Shown: piece after piece, positions 7,556 through 16,940 of the stretch
Layout of the letters: each line of letters begins with the position of its first letter
How positions within the stretch are numbered: the stretch's first letter is position 1
Assembly: GCA_900546695.1 (NCBI GenBank)
Contig: URDX01000004.1
Coordinates: 1 to 64,000, forward strand
Reading direction: 5' to 3'
Source of the DNA: an uncultured Eubacteriales bacterium
Lineage (GTDB): Bacteria; Bacillota; Clostridia; Oscillospirales; CAG-272
Length of the DNA stretch: 64,000 nt
The notes under the pieces: generated by a model
What the model was told of the DNA's origin: nothing
The model's database searches: none
The model's input: only the letters and a program-made list of their open reading frames with translations
Made by a program: the position numbers and the translations under genes

Positions 7556-8443
7556 TTATCTCGCGTCTTTACCCCAGAAGAACAGGGCGATGGTACCGGG
7601 ACCCGAGTGGCTTCCGATGACCGTACCGATATCAAAGATATGTACCTTTCCGTTCAGCTTGGGAAAGTGCTGCTCGATAAGCGCTGCGAGTGCCTGAGCG
7701 TCTTCTTTTGCGTTAGACTGGCTGATGAAGCATTTCTCGGAGTAGTCGTCGCCGTCCTGACACATAGCCACCATCTTTCCGAAGGCAGCCTCCATTGTCT
7801 TCTGCTTTGTGCGTATTTTCTCCATCGGGATGAGTTTACCCTTATCATCGACATGGAGCAGCGGGCAGATTCCGAGCAGACCGCCGATAAAGCCTGCGGG
7901 TTTAGAAACTCTTCCGCCTCTGATATAGAATTTAAGCGTAGTGGAGTAGAACCAGTGGTTTACGCGGAGCTTGTTCTTTTCAATCCATTCCGCCGCGTCG
8001 TCGATGCTCATACCGCTGTCGCGCAGGTCGGCAGCCTTGTCTACAAGCAGACCGTAACCGGACGAAGCGCAGAGGGTGTCGATAACTATGAGCTTGCGTT
8101 CGGGGTACTTCTTGTGCAGCTCCTCTGCGGCGAGACGTGCGGAGTTGACCGTGCCCGAAATACCGCTCGAGAGGGTCAGGTGAAGAATGTCGTTGCCCTC
8201 GGCGAGCATCTTGTCAAAATATTCGGTATACTCGGTGACGTTGATCTGGCTCGTTCTTGTCATGATGTCGTCCTCATCCATCATGCGGTAGAACTCGGGG
8301 AGCGACATGGTCTGACCGAGATCGTCGATATATTCCTTATCGTTGATGAAGTAGTGGAAGCAGACGTATTTTACATCGCGGCTTTTCATATATTCAAGGG
8401 ACAGGTCTGCGGTGGAACAGCAGCTTAGAATAAAATTGCTCAT
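7556..8443 (-). CDS. fakB: DegV-family fatty-acid-binding protein FakB
   Basis: 295 residues, the usual DegV length. DegV/FakB proteins bind a fatty acid and present it to FakA for phosphorylation. Family landmarks: N-terminal strand ending in a Ser/Thr turn (SCCSTADLS), SSGISGTVNSA near residues 95-105, a VIDTLCASSGYGLL strand, and the RGGRVSKPAGFIGGLLGICPLL motif region. Located upstream of fakA in the same orientation with a small gene between them on the other strand, so they are probably separately transcribed. A remnant of a second DegV gene lies just downstream (7455-7502). Start ATG 8443, preceded by AAGGAGAA at good spacing. Confidence 0.92.
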   Translation of the reverse strand: MSNFILSCCSTADLSLEYMKSRDVKYVCFHYFINDKEYIDDLGQTMSLPEFYRMMDEDDIMTRTSQINVTEYTEYFDKMLAEGNDILHLTLSSGISGTVNSARLAAEELHKKYPERKLIVIDTLCASSGYGLLVDKAADLRDSGMSIDDAAEWIEKNKLRVNHWFYSTTLKFYIRGGRVSKPAGFIGGLLGICPLLHVDDKGKLIPMEKIRTKQKTMEAAFGKMVAMCQDGDDYSEKCFISQSNAKEDAQALAALIEQHFPKLNGKVHIFDIGTVIGSHSGPGTIALFFWGKDAR

Positions 8444-8584
8444 ATTTTCTCCTTATCGCGGCGGAAGGTCCGCCTGAATTTCCGTCAGCGACCGGCGCTG
8501 AGCTTTTATGCAGAGCATTACCTGCGTGAATATCGACAACAGCTGAGCTGTGACGACACGCGAGCATATCTGCTTTGCAATATT

Positions 8585-8613
8585 ATCATAACACGAATGC
8601 GCTGCAAAATCAA
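8585..8613 (-). promoter_or_regulatory. Promoter of fakB
   Basis: Minus-strand TTGATT (8613-8608), 17-nt spacer, TATGAT (8590-8585). Confidence 0.7.
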
Positions 8614-8739
8614 GTATATTGTTTTACGGGACGGATTTATTTTTCGCAGCGGAACTGTTTTGCCGAAAGGTGTTTGCTGTTTTGTCGCTTGCGGGGTACA
8701 ATATATGGAGAAAAACACCGGAGGGAAGTTTCTTTGCGT

Positions 8740-10071
8740 TCAGAACGACACTTGCTTTACAAGCGCGACGATGCAGAGTATCAGTGCAAGCGGAACGTAG
8801 ATATAGCGACCTATAGAGTACCACAGCTTTCCGCGACGGCGCTTGCTGCCAGTATTTACTGCGTCGAGCAGATCGTCTTTCTTCATTACATAGAACCAAG
8901 AGACCGCGCCGAGTGTCGCGCCGATGGGTATGATGTATATCGAGACGAGGTCCATCCACGGTCCCCATTTAGAGATAGCTTCCATTCCGATGCCGGCGCC
9001 GAGACAGATAACGCAGAGTATGCCGAGCACCACCCAACGGTTGAGCCGCGGGAAACGGTCGAGCAGCGATTCCGCAACCGCCTCGAACATGTTCTGCAGC
9101 GAGCTGACACCTGCGAATATCATGGCCGCGTAGAGTATGACGGCGAAAAGCCTGCCGAGCGGGATATCCTGCAGGATGTTAGGCAGCGTTACGAACAGCA
9201 GTGAAGGACCCGCGCCGACATCGAGTCCGTAGGAAAAGCATGCGGGGATTATAACGAGCGAAGCGACGAGCGCCGCGATGGTATCAAAGAGAGCGGTATT
9301 GCCCGCAACGCCGACAACGTCCTCATCCTTTGACAGATAAGCGCCGTAGACTATCATTCCGCTGCCCGTGACCGAGAGCGAGAAGAAAGCCTGACCCATC
9401 GCCCATATCCAAACCATGGGGTCTTTCAGCGCGTCCCAGTTAGGGGTGAACATAAAGCGGTAGCCCTCCGCCGAGCCAGGGAGGAGAGCGACGCGCACCG
9501 CGAGAACGAGAAAAATAACGAAGAAGAGCGGCATCATGACCTTATTGGTCTTTTCAATGCTGTGAGCGCCGAGCGAGAGGGTGAGCAGCGTTCCGATGAC
9601 AACGATTATGTGATAGGGAACGACCGAGAATGAGCCGCCCGAGAAGGAGTTGAACCACACCTCGGTATCGTTGGTCATAAGCGAGCCTGTCACCGAGTCA
9701 ACAAGCGCTTTGAGCACGTAGCTGATTATGACGGCATAGCCGATGGCAATGCACATCGAGCCCGCGAGCGGCAGCCAGCCGACAAAGCCGCCCGTGTGTC
9801 CCGCAGCCTTGCAGCGCGTTTGCCATGCGCCCCTGTAAGCGCCGAGCGTACCCGTGCCCATCTTGCGTCCGACGGCAAACTCTGCGGGCAGTGCAACATA
9901 GCTGAAAATGACGACAAAGAGCAGATATATTATCAGAAAGGCTCCGCCGCCGTTGCTGCCGAGCTTACTCGGAAAGCCCCAGACATTCGCCATTCCGACC
10001 GCCGAACCGACCGACGCAAGTATAAAGCCCCATCGACTTCCAAAGCCTTTTTTGTTATCGTTATGCTTCAT
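8740..10071 (-). CDS. Neurotransmitter:sodium symporter (NSS/SNF) family transporter
   Basis: 443 residues with about eleven hydrophobic helices, the bacterial NSS number (LeuT, MhsT, TnaT). These carry amino acids in with Na+. TM1 has the split-helix signature GFILASVGSAVGMANVWGFPSKLGSNGGGAFL-like region (residues about 13-45) with the conserved GSAVGxxNxWxFP and NGGGAFL elements. The frame is open upstream to 10107, but the ATG at 10071 follows a GCGAGG ribosome binding site and gives a normal start (MKHNDNKKGFGSRWGF). Substrate unknown; Trp, Tyr, Ala or branched-chain amino acids are possible. Transcribed alone from the promoter at 10257-10285. Confidence 0.9.
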   Translation of the reverse strand: MKHNDNKKGFGSRWGFILASVGSAVGMANVWGFPSKLGSNGGGAFLIIYLLFVVIFSYVALPAEFAVGRKMGTGTLGAYRGAWQTRCKAAGHTGGFVGWLPLAGSMCIAIGYAVIISYVLKALVDSVTGSLMTNDTEVWFNSFSGGSFSVVPYHIIVVIGTLLTLSLGAHSIEKTNKVMMPLFFVIFLVLAVRVALLPGSAEGYRFMFTPNWDALKDPMVWIWAMGQAFFSLSVTGSGMIVYGAYLSKDEDVVGVAGNTALFDTIAALVASLVIIPACFSYGLDVGAGPSLLFVTLPNILQDIPLGRLFAVILYAAMIFAGVSSLQNMFEAVAESLLDRFPRLNRWVVLGILCVICLGAGIGMEAISKWGPWMDLVSIYIIPIGATLGAVSWFYVMKKDDLLDAVNTGSKRRRGKLWYSIGRYIYVPLALILCIVALVKQVSF

Positions 10072-10256
10072 TTTAACCTCGCATGAGCGCGGAGAGCGTC
10101 CGCGCATACCGTGAATATTTGTCTCCGTACAGGATTGTTAAAAATCGTTTTTTACAGCTTGCTTTGCTTTTAGGGATATAAAAACGTTCCGGAGCGACGC
10201 TTGCAAAAGAGAATTGTTCCGAGGTTTTTAGGCATCCTGATTTACGCATTACGAGC

Positions 10257-10285
10257 ATTATACCGCAAAAAAGTGTAAATGTCAA
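10257..10285 (-). promoter_or_regulatory. Promoter of the NSS transporter gene
   Basis: On the minus strand a perfect TTGACA (10285-10280), 17-nt spacer, TATAAT (10262-10257), about 185 nt upstream of the start codon. Confidence 0.85.
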
Positions 10286-10380
10286 ATACACGAAACAAGA
10301 AATACTTTTATTTATGAAAAGAAGCTGTCCGTAAAAGTATAAAAGAGCCGCTCGCCGCAATTTTAAAATACATAAAAATA

Positions 10381-10415
10381 CATCCCGCTGCAGTTATGCA
10401 GACCGCAGCGGGATG
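10381..10415 (-). terminator. Terminator downstream of cotJC
   Basis: Eleven-base perfect stem (CATCCCGCTGC/GCAGCGGGATG), followed on the minus strand by TATTTTTA. The stretch 10416-10691 holds no recognisable gene. Confidence 0.75.
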
Positions 10416-10691
10416 GTTGTAGTTTAATTCGGTGTCGGCGGCTGTTCGTTTCGACAATGGGTAATGCGTGATGGTAACATGCCGCTGTCGCACAAGACTT
10501 TCGCGCATACGATTGTAGTCGTGCACGGCTGTCAAATGATTACACGCGCCGTTGTCGTCTGTGTTTTCGGCACGAGGTTTTGGTTTTACGCGCGGCTGTC
10601 GCGTGCTGCAGCCTTTTAATCGAGGCAGTGTCAGACGAAGCGGTGCAGCACGGCAAGCAACTGCCGTTTTGACAGCACAGTGCGGATACTG

Positions 10692-11303
10692 TTATTTCAT
10701 CCGCGTACGGTCGAATGCGGGGTTATATGCGTAGAAGTTACACTTATCCTCGCAGGTCTGCTGCGTGATCGCGATAGCCTCACAGAAGCGCTGATAGTGC
10801 ACTATCTCCCGCTCGCGCAGGAAACGTATCGGATCGATTACATCGGGGTCGTCGATGAGACGAAGGATGTTATCATAGGTCAGTCTCGCTTTCTGCTCTG
10901 CTGCAATATCCTCGTGCAGGTCGGTGAAAACATCGCCCGTTACCTGGAGCGAGGCAATGGAGAAGGGTGTGCCCGATGCCGCCTGCGGATAGACACCCGT
11001 CGTATGGTCGACAAAATAGGTGTCAAATCCGCTGCGCTTTATCTCGTCATACGAGAGATTTTTCGTAAGCTGAGTAACGATAGTTGCGACTATCTCTTGG
11101 TGCGCGAGCTCCTCCGTGCCTACATCTGTCAGTATGCCGATTACCTTGCGGTCGGGCATTGAGTAGCGCTGATTCAGATATCGCTCCGCAGCGCCCGTCT
11201 CGCCGTCGGGACCGCCGAGCTGACTGATGATTATCTTTGCCGCCGCGGGGTTGGGATGCTTGATGTGGACGGGGTATTCGAGTCGTTTTTCATATTTCCA
11301 CAT
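10692..11303 (-). CDS. cotJC: Spore coat protein CotJC (manganese-catalase-like)
   Basis: 203 residues, the full CotJC length. It belongs to the ferritin-like Mn-catalase family; the Glu/His ligands come from EELAHQEIV (near residue 65-73) and from the ELAHQE-like and REREIVHYQRF helix later on. CotJC sits in the spore inner coat with CotJA, whose presence it needs for assembly in B. subtilis. It is the last gene of cotJABC, with the start ATG 11303 preceded by GGGAGGAATAAGCT. Confidence 0.95.
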   Translation of the reverse strand: MWKYEKRLEYPVHIKHPNPAAAKIIISQLGGPDGETGAAERYLNQRYSMPDRKVIGILTDVGTEELAHQEIVATIVTQLTKNLSYDEIKRSGFDTYFVDHTTGVYPQAASGTPFSIASLQVTGDVFTDLHEDIAAEQKARLTYDNILRLIDDPDVIDPIRFLREREIVHYQRFCEAIAITQQTCEDKCNFYAYNPAFDRTRMK

Positions 11304-11306
11304 AGC

Positions 11307-11558
11307 TTATTCCTCCCATGGCCATGGCGTGCTGACCCAGTTCCAGCCGCAGTCTGCGGTGTTGATGTTGCCCGAATAGCTGAGCGCACCGTAGCACTTT
11401 TCGTAGTTTCCGACCGCGCCCGCAAGCGCCTCGCGCGATGCGTTGAAATAGTTCATTGCCTCGCGGTCGGAGGGGTGTGAATCGAGATAAAGTCCCGCTT
11501 CGATGCACTGAAAGTCATATTCCTGAACGGCACGCAGTGCCTTTTCCTTTTCGTTCAT
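11307..11558 (-). CDS. cotJB: Spore coat protein CotJB
   Basis: 83 residues, normal for CotJB. It shows the family pattern: an N-terminal helix (LRAVQEYDFQCIEAGLYLDSHP), then the YFN-containing segment and a C-terminal GWNWVSTPWPWE Trp-rich end. It overlaps closely with its neighbours (4 nt to each), so is translated from the cotJ mRNA. Spore coat component whose biochemical role is unknown. Confidence 0.93.
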   Translation of the reverse strand: MNEKEKALRAVQEYDFQCIEAGLYLDSHPSDREAMNYFNASREALAGAVGNYEKCYGALSYSGNINTADCGWNWVSTPWPWEE

Positions 11559-11562
11559 ACCG

Positions 11563-11796
11563 TCACCTCACAATGCCGCTGCGCATAGGCATACCCGAGC
11601 GCTGAACGGCGCGCGCCGTAAACGGCTTGTCGAGCTCGCGGAATATTGTGCCGCGTGACAGTGCCGCGGATGAGTCGTACAGCAGTCTGAACTGCTGTAT
11701 CGGCGGGTACATCATTGCGAGCGACGGATAAACGCTAACCTCTGCGTCCTGCGTGCAGATTGCACCGCAGCCGCAGCCCGGTCTGTTTGCTTCCAT
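11563..11796 (-). CDS. cotJA: Spore coat-associated protein CotJA
   Basis: 77 residues, with the CotJA core PSLAMMYPPIQQFRLLYDSSAALSRGTIFRELDKPF region. The N-terminal dozen residues are Cys/Gly-rich (GCGCGAIC). First gene of the cotJABC operon, which in Bacillus is transcribed in the mother cell by SigE. The start ATG follows hairpin leader copy B (11797-11835). No SigE promoter can be called with confidence. Confidence 0.9.
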   Translation of the reverse strand: MEANRPGCGCGAICTQDAEVSVYPSLAMMYPPIQQFRLLYDSSAALSRGTIFRELDKPFTARAVQRSGMPMRSGIVR

Positions 11797-11835
11797 ACTG
11801 ATGACCGTAGCTTTCGACTGGCGAAAGCTCCCTTT
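11797..11835 (-). promoter_or_regulatory. Hairpin leader element, copy B
   Basis: Minus strand: AAAGGG, then AGCTTTCG-CCAGT-CGAAAGCT hairpin, then ACGGTCATCAGT and the cotJA ATG. This is the best-paired of the five copies (8 bp). Confidence 0.75.
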
Positions 11836-12037
11836 CGTTTTGTGTGAATTAAGCCCAATCGGGCGAAGGACCGCGCACGCGGCGGGAGGTCCCGCCGATG
11901 CTCGGTAAATATTCTTTTTCTTGTAATAATGACTATTACAGTTTCATTTTATGCCGCCCGCAGTCATATTGACACCGCCGCTGTGCGGCAGCCGTTCCGA
12001 CATAAGCGCATGTCACGCTGCTGACAAGCGGCAGAAA

Positions 12038-12742
12038 TCAGCCTATAAGCTCCTCGGCATAAACGAATTCGCAGCCCTTGCTGCAGAGCTCAGGCAAAAG
12101 TATCCTCAGTGCCCGCGCGGTTATCGGCTTCTTTCGCCCGACATAGTCGTGAAAAAGGATAATAGAACCGTCTTTGACGTTCTCCCGCACCGTTTTCAGC
12201 GCGCTGTCGAGTGAAGTTTTTGCGTTCCAGTCCATCGTATCGACAGTCCACAGCACCTCGGTGTAGCCGAGCTCGGAGCATGCGCGTTTTACAGCGCAGG
12301 TGTTTGCCCCACCGGGCGGGCGAAAAAGATGCGGACGAAAGTCGACCGTCTCAAATATCGCGTCCTCACAGTCGTTTATCTCGTCCATCAGTTTGTCGCA
12401 GCTGAGCTTTGCGAGTGCGCAGGGATGGGTATAGGTGTGATTTCCGACCTCGTGTCCCTCCTCGAGCTCCCGCCGTATCAGCTCGGGATTCTCCCGCACG
12501 TTTTCACCGACAACAAAAAATGTCGCTTTTACGTTATATTCGGCGAGAATATCGAGTATTTCGGGGGTATAGGTCGGGTGCGGACCGTCGTCGAATGTCA
12601 GCGCTATGCGCATATTTGCGTCACCGACGACCCCCATCGCCCCGTCGCGCTCCGCACTGTCGTACGCTGCTGCACCGAGCGAGAGTGAAAAAGTCAGAAC
12701 CGCCGCTGCGGCAAGTATGCTTTTGACTCGTCCGTGCGCCAT
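12038..12742 (-). CDS. Secreted polysaccharide deacetylase (NodB domain)
   Basis: 234 residues: signal peptide (about 1-26), then a NodB/CE4 domain with the canonical motifs TFDDGPHP (49-56, catalytic Asp and metal Asp), HTYTHP (102-107, metal His pair), RPPGGAN (motif 3), and a C-terminal ILFHDYVG (motif 5, His). This is the classical chitooligosaccharide/peptidoglycan deacetylase arrangement, probably acting on GlcNAc or MurNAc of the wall or cortex. Its ATG overlaps the stop of the upstream pdaA-like gene by one base (TAATG), so the two are translationally coupled. Confidence 0.92.
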   Translation of the reverse strand: MAHGRVKSILAAAAVLTFSLSLGAAAYDSAERDGAMGVVGDANMRIALTFDDGPHPTYTPEILDILAEYNVKATFFVVGENVRENPELIRRELEEGHEVGNHTYTHPCALAKLSCDKLMDEINDCEDAIFETVDFRPHLFRPPGGANTCAVKRACSELGYTEVLWTVDTMDWNAKTSLDSALKTVRENVKDGSIILFHDYVGRKKPITARALRILLPELCSKGCEFVYAEELIG

Positions 12743-13521
12743 TAAAGCTCACCTACCGTGCGGAAGCTGTACCCCATCTCCTCCCACCGCGTCAGCAGCG
12801 TATCCATTATCGCGGCATTGGTCGCGGACGTGGGATGAAGGAGGATTATCATACCCGGATGGGTGTGAGCGATTATTTTCTCGACCGATTTTTCGGGGTC
12901 GGGCTGATTATCGTTATCCCAATCGGCGTATGCGTAGCTCCAGAATACGGTCTTGTAGCCGAGCTCGGTCGCCCAGTCGAGATTCTGCTCGGTAAAGCGT
13001 CCCTCCGGCGGACGGTAGCACATCGTTAGCTCGTCGCCCGTCAGAGCTGTATACTGCTCCTCGAGCCCGCGCAGCTCGCTCTCGAACTCCTCGCGGCTGC
13101 TCTTTGTCATATCGTGATGGCGGCAGGTGTGATTGCACACGGCATGACCGCCGTCATGCATCCGCTGAACAAGCTCGGGATTCCGCTTTATCAGATTCTC
13201 GAGTATGAAGAAGCTGCCGTGCGCCCCGTGTGCGTCAAGCGCGTCGACTATCTTTTCAACGTTGCCGTTTTCATAGCCCGCATCGAAGGTAAGATAGATA
13301 ACCTTCTCGCTGCCCTCACAGCGGTGATCGCAATAATATCCCCCGTGCTCCTCGGCAAATTTCATTCCCGGGTCAAGCAGCGGGGTAGTGCCCGTATTGT
13401 TCGGGACAAAATACCACCCGTACGGTGTCGACGGCGTGTGCGTTACTCCCGTTATCGCGTGCGCGGTGATTCCGAGCGCAGCGAGCAGCAGAACGCCGAG
13501 TCTTATTATACTTTTTTTCAT
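12742..13521 (-). CDS. pdaA: PdaA-type muramic acid de-N-acetylase (spore cortex)
   Basis: 259 residues with an N-terminal signal or anchor (1-22). The CE4 motif reads TFDAGYENG (about 78-86), the variant typical of PdaA, the delta-lactam-forming de-N-acetylase needed for muramic-delta-lactam in spore cortex. HTCRHHD gives the metal histidines, YRPPEGRF is motif 3, and ILLHP is motif 5. The segment TPYGWYFVPN near residue 33 is also typical of PdaA. It lies just upstream of a second deacetylase and next to cotJ genes, consistent with sporulation, though no sporulation promoter could be called. Confidence 0.9.
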   Translation of the reverse strand: MKKSIIRLGVLLLAALGITAHAITGVTHTPSTPYGWYFVPNNTGTTPLLDPGMKFAEEHGGYYCDHRCEGSEKVIYLTFDAGYENGNVEKIVDALDAHGAHGSFFILENLIKRNPELVQRMHDGGHAVCNHTCRHHDMTKSSREEFESELRGLEEQYTALTGDELTMCYRPPEGRFTEQNLDWATELGYKTVFWSYAYADWDNDNQPDPEKSVEKIIAHTHPGMIILLHPTSATNAAIMDTLLTRWEEMGYSFRTVGEL

Positions 13522-13731
13522 TACGCTTCATCGGACCTGACGGCGCTGCCGCACGGTCCGTTTTCCTTTGCAAAGAATTTTGCGGCAGCTACGTGGTGGC
13601 AGAAAATAAAATTGCATTAAGCGCCGCCGCGAAATTATTCTTTTCGTTTTTACGATATAATTGCATAGTATATTATGAGCGGAGCGGTATAAAATAAATA
13701 TGAAAAATTATTTTGGAAGGGGCGGCGGAAT

Positions 13732-14598
13732 ATGAAATCAAGGCGCAGAGAAGCGGCAAACGCGGTGCTTGCGGCGCTGCTGTACGGTCTCGGATCGGCT
13801 GTTTCGGTCGGCAGTCTGCTCTCGCCCGCGGGACTGTATACCGGCGGAGTTACGGGTCTTGCACAGCTGCTGTCGGCGCTGTCGCGTCGGCTGCCGACGG
13901 GCGAAATACCGATATATATTCTCATACTCGCGATAAATATTCCGCTCGCCGTTTTTGCCTTTTTCACCCTCGGCAGGAGATTTACGCTGCTGTCGTTTCT
14001 CGCTCTTGCTTCATCGGCGCTGCTGCTGCGCGTGATACCGCCGCTGAATATCACGTCACAGCCGCTTTTGTGCGCCGCTTTCGGCGGTGTTATAAGCGGC
14101 TGCGGAATGGGGCTGTGCTTTCGCGCGGGGCTTTCGACGGGAGGTACCGACTTTGTTATTTTTTATATAAGAAAAAAGACCGGCAGAACGGTCGGCGGCA
14201 TAGGTCTTGTGCTCAACGGGTTGATAATCGCCGCAGCGGGGCTGTGCTTCGGCATAGAGCCCGCGCTGTACAGTCTGATTGCAATCTACGCGGAGAGCAG
14301 GACGATGAACAGCTTTTATGTTCAGCAGTACCGCGTCACCGTTACAGTGATAACCTCGAAGGGCGACAGGGTGACGGGCGCGCTGCGCGAGCGCGGTATT
14401 CACAGCTTTTACTATCTCGGCTGTGCGCGCGGCGGATATACGGGGGAGTCGCAGACTATAGCAGTGAGCGTAGTCACGCGGTACGACCTGCTGATACTGC
14501 GCGGCGTAATACGCGACGCGGACGAGGATGCTTTTGTTTACGTCGTTCCGACAAGTGAGGTCTACGGGCGGTTTGCGTCGGACGGTGCGGGAATGTGA
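13732..14598 (+). CDS. YitT family membrane protein (DUF161/DUF2179)
   Basis: 288 residues, normal for the YitT family. About five to six TM helices occupy residues 10-190, with the conserved GLYTGGVTGLAQLL near residues 36-50 and the LSTGGTDFVIFYIRKKTGR segment near 132-150. The C-terminal 80 residues form the DUF2179 soluble domain (VTVTVITSKGDRVTGALRERG). Function is not established for most of the family; proposals include ion or small-molecule transport. Start ATG 13732 preceded by GGAAGGGG at good spacing. Single gene, convergent with the next. Confidence 0.9.
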   Translation: MKSRRREAANAVLAALLYGLGSAVSVGSLLSPAGLYTGGVTGLAQLLSALSRRLPTGEIPIYILILAINIPLAVFAFFTLGRRFTLLSFLALASSALLLRVIPPLNITSQPLLCAAFGGVISGCGMGLCFRAGLSTGGTDFVIFYIRKKTGRTVGGIGLVLNGLIIAAAGLCFGIEPALYSLIAIYAESRTMNSFYVQQYRVTVTVITSKGDRVTGALRERGIHSFYYLGCARGGYTGESQTIAVSVVTRYDLLILRGVIRDADEDAFVYVVPTSEVYGRFASDGAGM

Positions 14599-14758
14599 TT
14601 GATTTATGTGCTGCGGCATCACGGCAAAGGACTTACGGAAAAACATACGATGAAGAACAAACGACGGAAAAACGATGTTATGAAAAAATAACATCAAAAA
14701 AGAACGATGCCGCCGCACGCACTGCATGCGGAGCAACGTCCCGAATAGTTGATTTATG

Positions 14759-16852
14759 TCAGGGCTGTACCTGCCCCGAAACTATCTTCATAAGTCTGAT
14801 AAGGTCGCGGACATCAAGTACACCGTCGCCGTTTATATCGGTATGCGTTGCAATAACGTTGCTGCCCGAAATGCGCTTCATGAGTCTCACTATATCCTTA
14901 ACATCCGATGTGCCGTCTCCGTTGACATCGCCGAGCGGGATGTACGGACCGCCGTTTGCCTCGGAAGCAAGACGCGCGCCGCCGAGCTCCGCGCCGGAGA
15001 GTGTTTTCCAAAACGCGACCGACGCTATGCGCACATCAAAGCCGTCGCCCGTGAGCACAAGCCGCAGCTCATCGAGCATTCCTCCTGCTGCGGGATACGC
15101 CGACAGATCGACCGCCGCGCTGTGGAAGCTGCCGTCTGCGATAAGCGCAAGCTCTATGCCCGATTCGGGTAGATATTCCGCGCTTCCCGCAGGCAAAACG
15201 CGGGCTGTCAGATGAGAGCTCTCATCGTCGACATCGCGCGATGCCGTGCTGTAGGTTACGGTGATGAAGCGATATTCGGACAGGTCGATTCCGTTTTTCG
15301 CATACATGCAGCGGAGCGAGACTGCGTTTTCGGTGCGCTGTACGAGTGTGCCCGATGCGGCGTCGTAAAGCGAATCGCCGTCTGTCCCGATAATACCACC
15401 GTCTCCCGTGCGGACGTATTTAAGCAGCTCGGTATCGCTGAAACGCAGCACCGAAATATTCTCATCATAACGGACGAGCTGCGGTATGTCAAAATTTCCT
15501 TGAGCCATGCCCGATCTGCCTCGCGAGAGCACAAGAGTACCCGCAACAGCGGCCTCGCCGCCGTCATTCGGAAGATTGACGGTCGAAAATCCGTCCGCAT
15601 CTGACACTACCATAGAGGTCGATGAGCCGCTGTCGAGCAGCAGCGCGTTGACAAGCCCGAGTTCGATCGCAATATCCGACATCTGTGCTATCGAAAAGCA
15701 CCGCTCGGAGTTGTTATCCTTTCTGCTGTCGAGCGATACGAGCTTAACCTTCCCATTCTCGGTATAACCTACGACCGATGCGGAAAGCCTATCGGTGAGC
15801 ATGCGATTTTCATATGCGCATGTTACGCCGTCTATGACAAGCGGAAGCGCACCGCCGCTTGCAGTCTCAGCATTACGGAGCTGTTCATCACAGCGACCGA
15901 GAGCGTCGGTCACCTCTATCGAAACCGTGACCGTCTCTCCGATCGAATAGCCGCTGAGCTTATCGAACGCATCGCCGCGTGCGGTGAGAATTATCCTGCC
16001 CGCCCTTATGAGCGGGTCGGCGTCGCCCCGAGAGCATATATCGGTAACCGTACCGACAAGCTTCGCGCCGTGACAAACGGTATAATCGCCGCAGTCGATA
16101 ACAAGCTCATATGCATCGTCGAGCGACTGATTGCGGATGGGACCGCGGTCGGTATAAACAACGACGGTGTTCTCGGACGGCAGGCGGTTCAATGCGTCGG
16201 TCGTGAATGTCGCACCGTGCTCTGAGCCTGAAACGGTTATGCTGAGTTTGGGCAGCGCAAGAAACGGTACGCGGTCGCGCGTCACGCCGAAGGAATAGCG
16301 CGGGGTATACGGCTGTTCAGCTTCGGTCTGCGCGCCGCAAAGTATCTCTCCGCCGCTGACAGTGTAGCCGCAGGGAAGCGCTATGCTCTTTTTGACGTTT
16401 TGTCGCAGCAGCTCGCCGTCCGTGGCAATGTCTCTGTCGCGCGAGAGTAGATAGCTTTCTGTTACGCCGCCTGCGTTTATCGCGGCAGCGGGCTGCTTCC
16501 CGTCGGGTGCCGACTCTGCAAAGCCGCGCACGGTGTCGCTGACGGTCGCGAGCTCTCCGAGTGCGTCACCCGCGGGAATGTAATCGAGATACAGCTCACG
16601 CTCGGCGGGGTCGAATTCGACGACCGAAAAATCCTGTCCGCCGCAGCGGGGCGATGTGCGCGCCCCGCCCGATGTGTCGCATGCGGTGTCCGAAAGATCG
16701 TAGTACGCGAGAGTCGACCCGCATGGCAGAGTACCGACCGATGAAGGCACATAGCCGTCGATACGGGAAGTCTTGCCCGAAACGGCGAAGACGGGAGTCG
16801 TGATAAGTGCGGCGCATACTGCGATGCATACTGTTCGTCCGCGTACGGTCAT
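14759..16852 (-). CDS. Secreted phosphodiester glycosidase-like (NAGPA) protein with C-terminal dockerin
   Basis: 697 residues. Residues 1-24 are a signal peptide. Residues about 80-440 fit the phosphodiester glycosidase (NAGPA/DUF2233) fold: AINAGGV early and NALLLDSGSSTSMVV late, matching the family's D-G-G-G/S-S motif, then AGTLVLSRG. Residues about 445-630 form a beta-rich segment resembling a carbohydrate-binding module. The C-terminal 60 residues are two dockerin I repeats (DVNGDGTSDVKDIVRLMK and DINGDGVLDVRDLIRLMK). NAGPA proteins remove GlcNAc from phosphodiester-linked glycans or act on exopolysaccharide. The dockerin suggests docking to a cohesin scaffold outside the window. A GGAGACG ribosome binding site supports the ATG at 16852. 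Confidence 0.82.
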   Translation of the reverse strand: MTVRGRTVCIAVCAALITTPVFAVSGKTSRIDGYVPSSVGTLPCGSTLAYYDLSDTACDTSGGARTSPRCGGQDFSVVEFDPAERELYLDYIPAGDALGELATVSDTVRGFAESAPDGKQPAAAINAGGVTESYLLSRDRDIATDGELLRQNVKKSIALPCGYTVSGGEILCGAQTEAEQPYTPRYSFGVTRDRVPFLALPKLSITVSGSEHGATFTTDALNRLPSENTVVVYTDRGPIRNQSLDDAYELVIDCGDYTVCHGAKLVGTVTDICSRGDADPLIRAGRIILTARGDAFDKLSGYSIGETVTVSIEVTDALGRCDEQLRNAETASGGALPLVIDGVTCAYENRMLTDRLSASVVGYTENGKVKLVSLDSRKDNNSERCFSIAQMSDIAIELGLVNALLLDSGSSTSMVVSDADGFSTVNLPNDGGEAAVAGTLVLSRGRSGMAQGNFDIPQLVRYDENISVLRFSDTELLKYVRTGDGGIIGTDGDSLYDAASGTLVQRTENAVSLRCMYAKNGIDLSEYRFITVTYSTASRDVDDESSHLTARVLPAGSAEYLPESGIELALIADGSFHSAAVDLSAYPAAGGMLDELRLVLTGDGFDVRIASVAFWKTLSGAELGGARLASEANGGPYIPLGDVNGDGTSDVKDIVRLMKRISGSNVIATHTDINGDGVLDVRDLIRLMKIVSGQVQP

Positions 16853-16940
16853 ATCGGTCGTCTCCTTTCGGCAGAATTTTTATCCCGCGCAGCGTCTCAG
16901 CGGGCGGCGCAGGCAGATATTGCAAGGTATTGAGCGGAAT

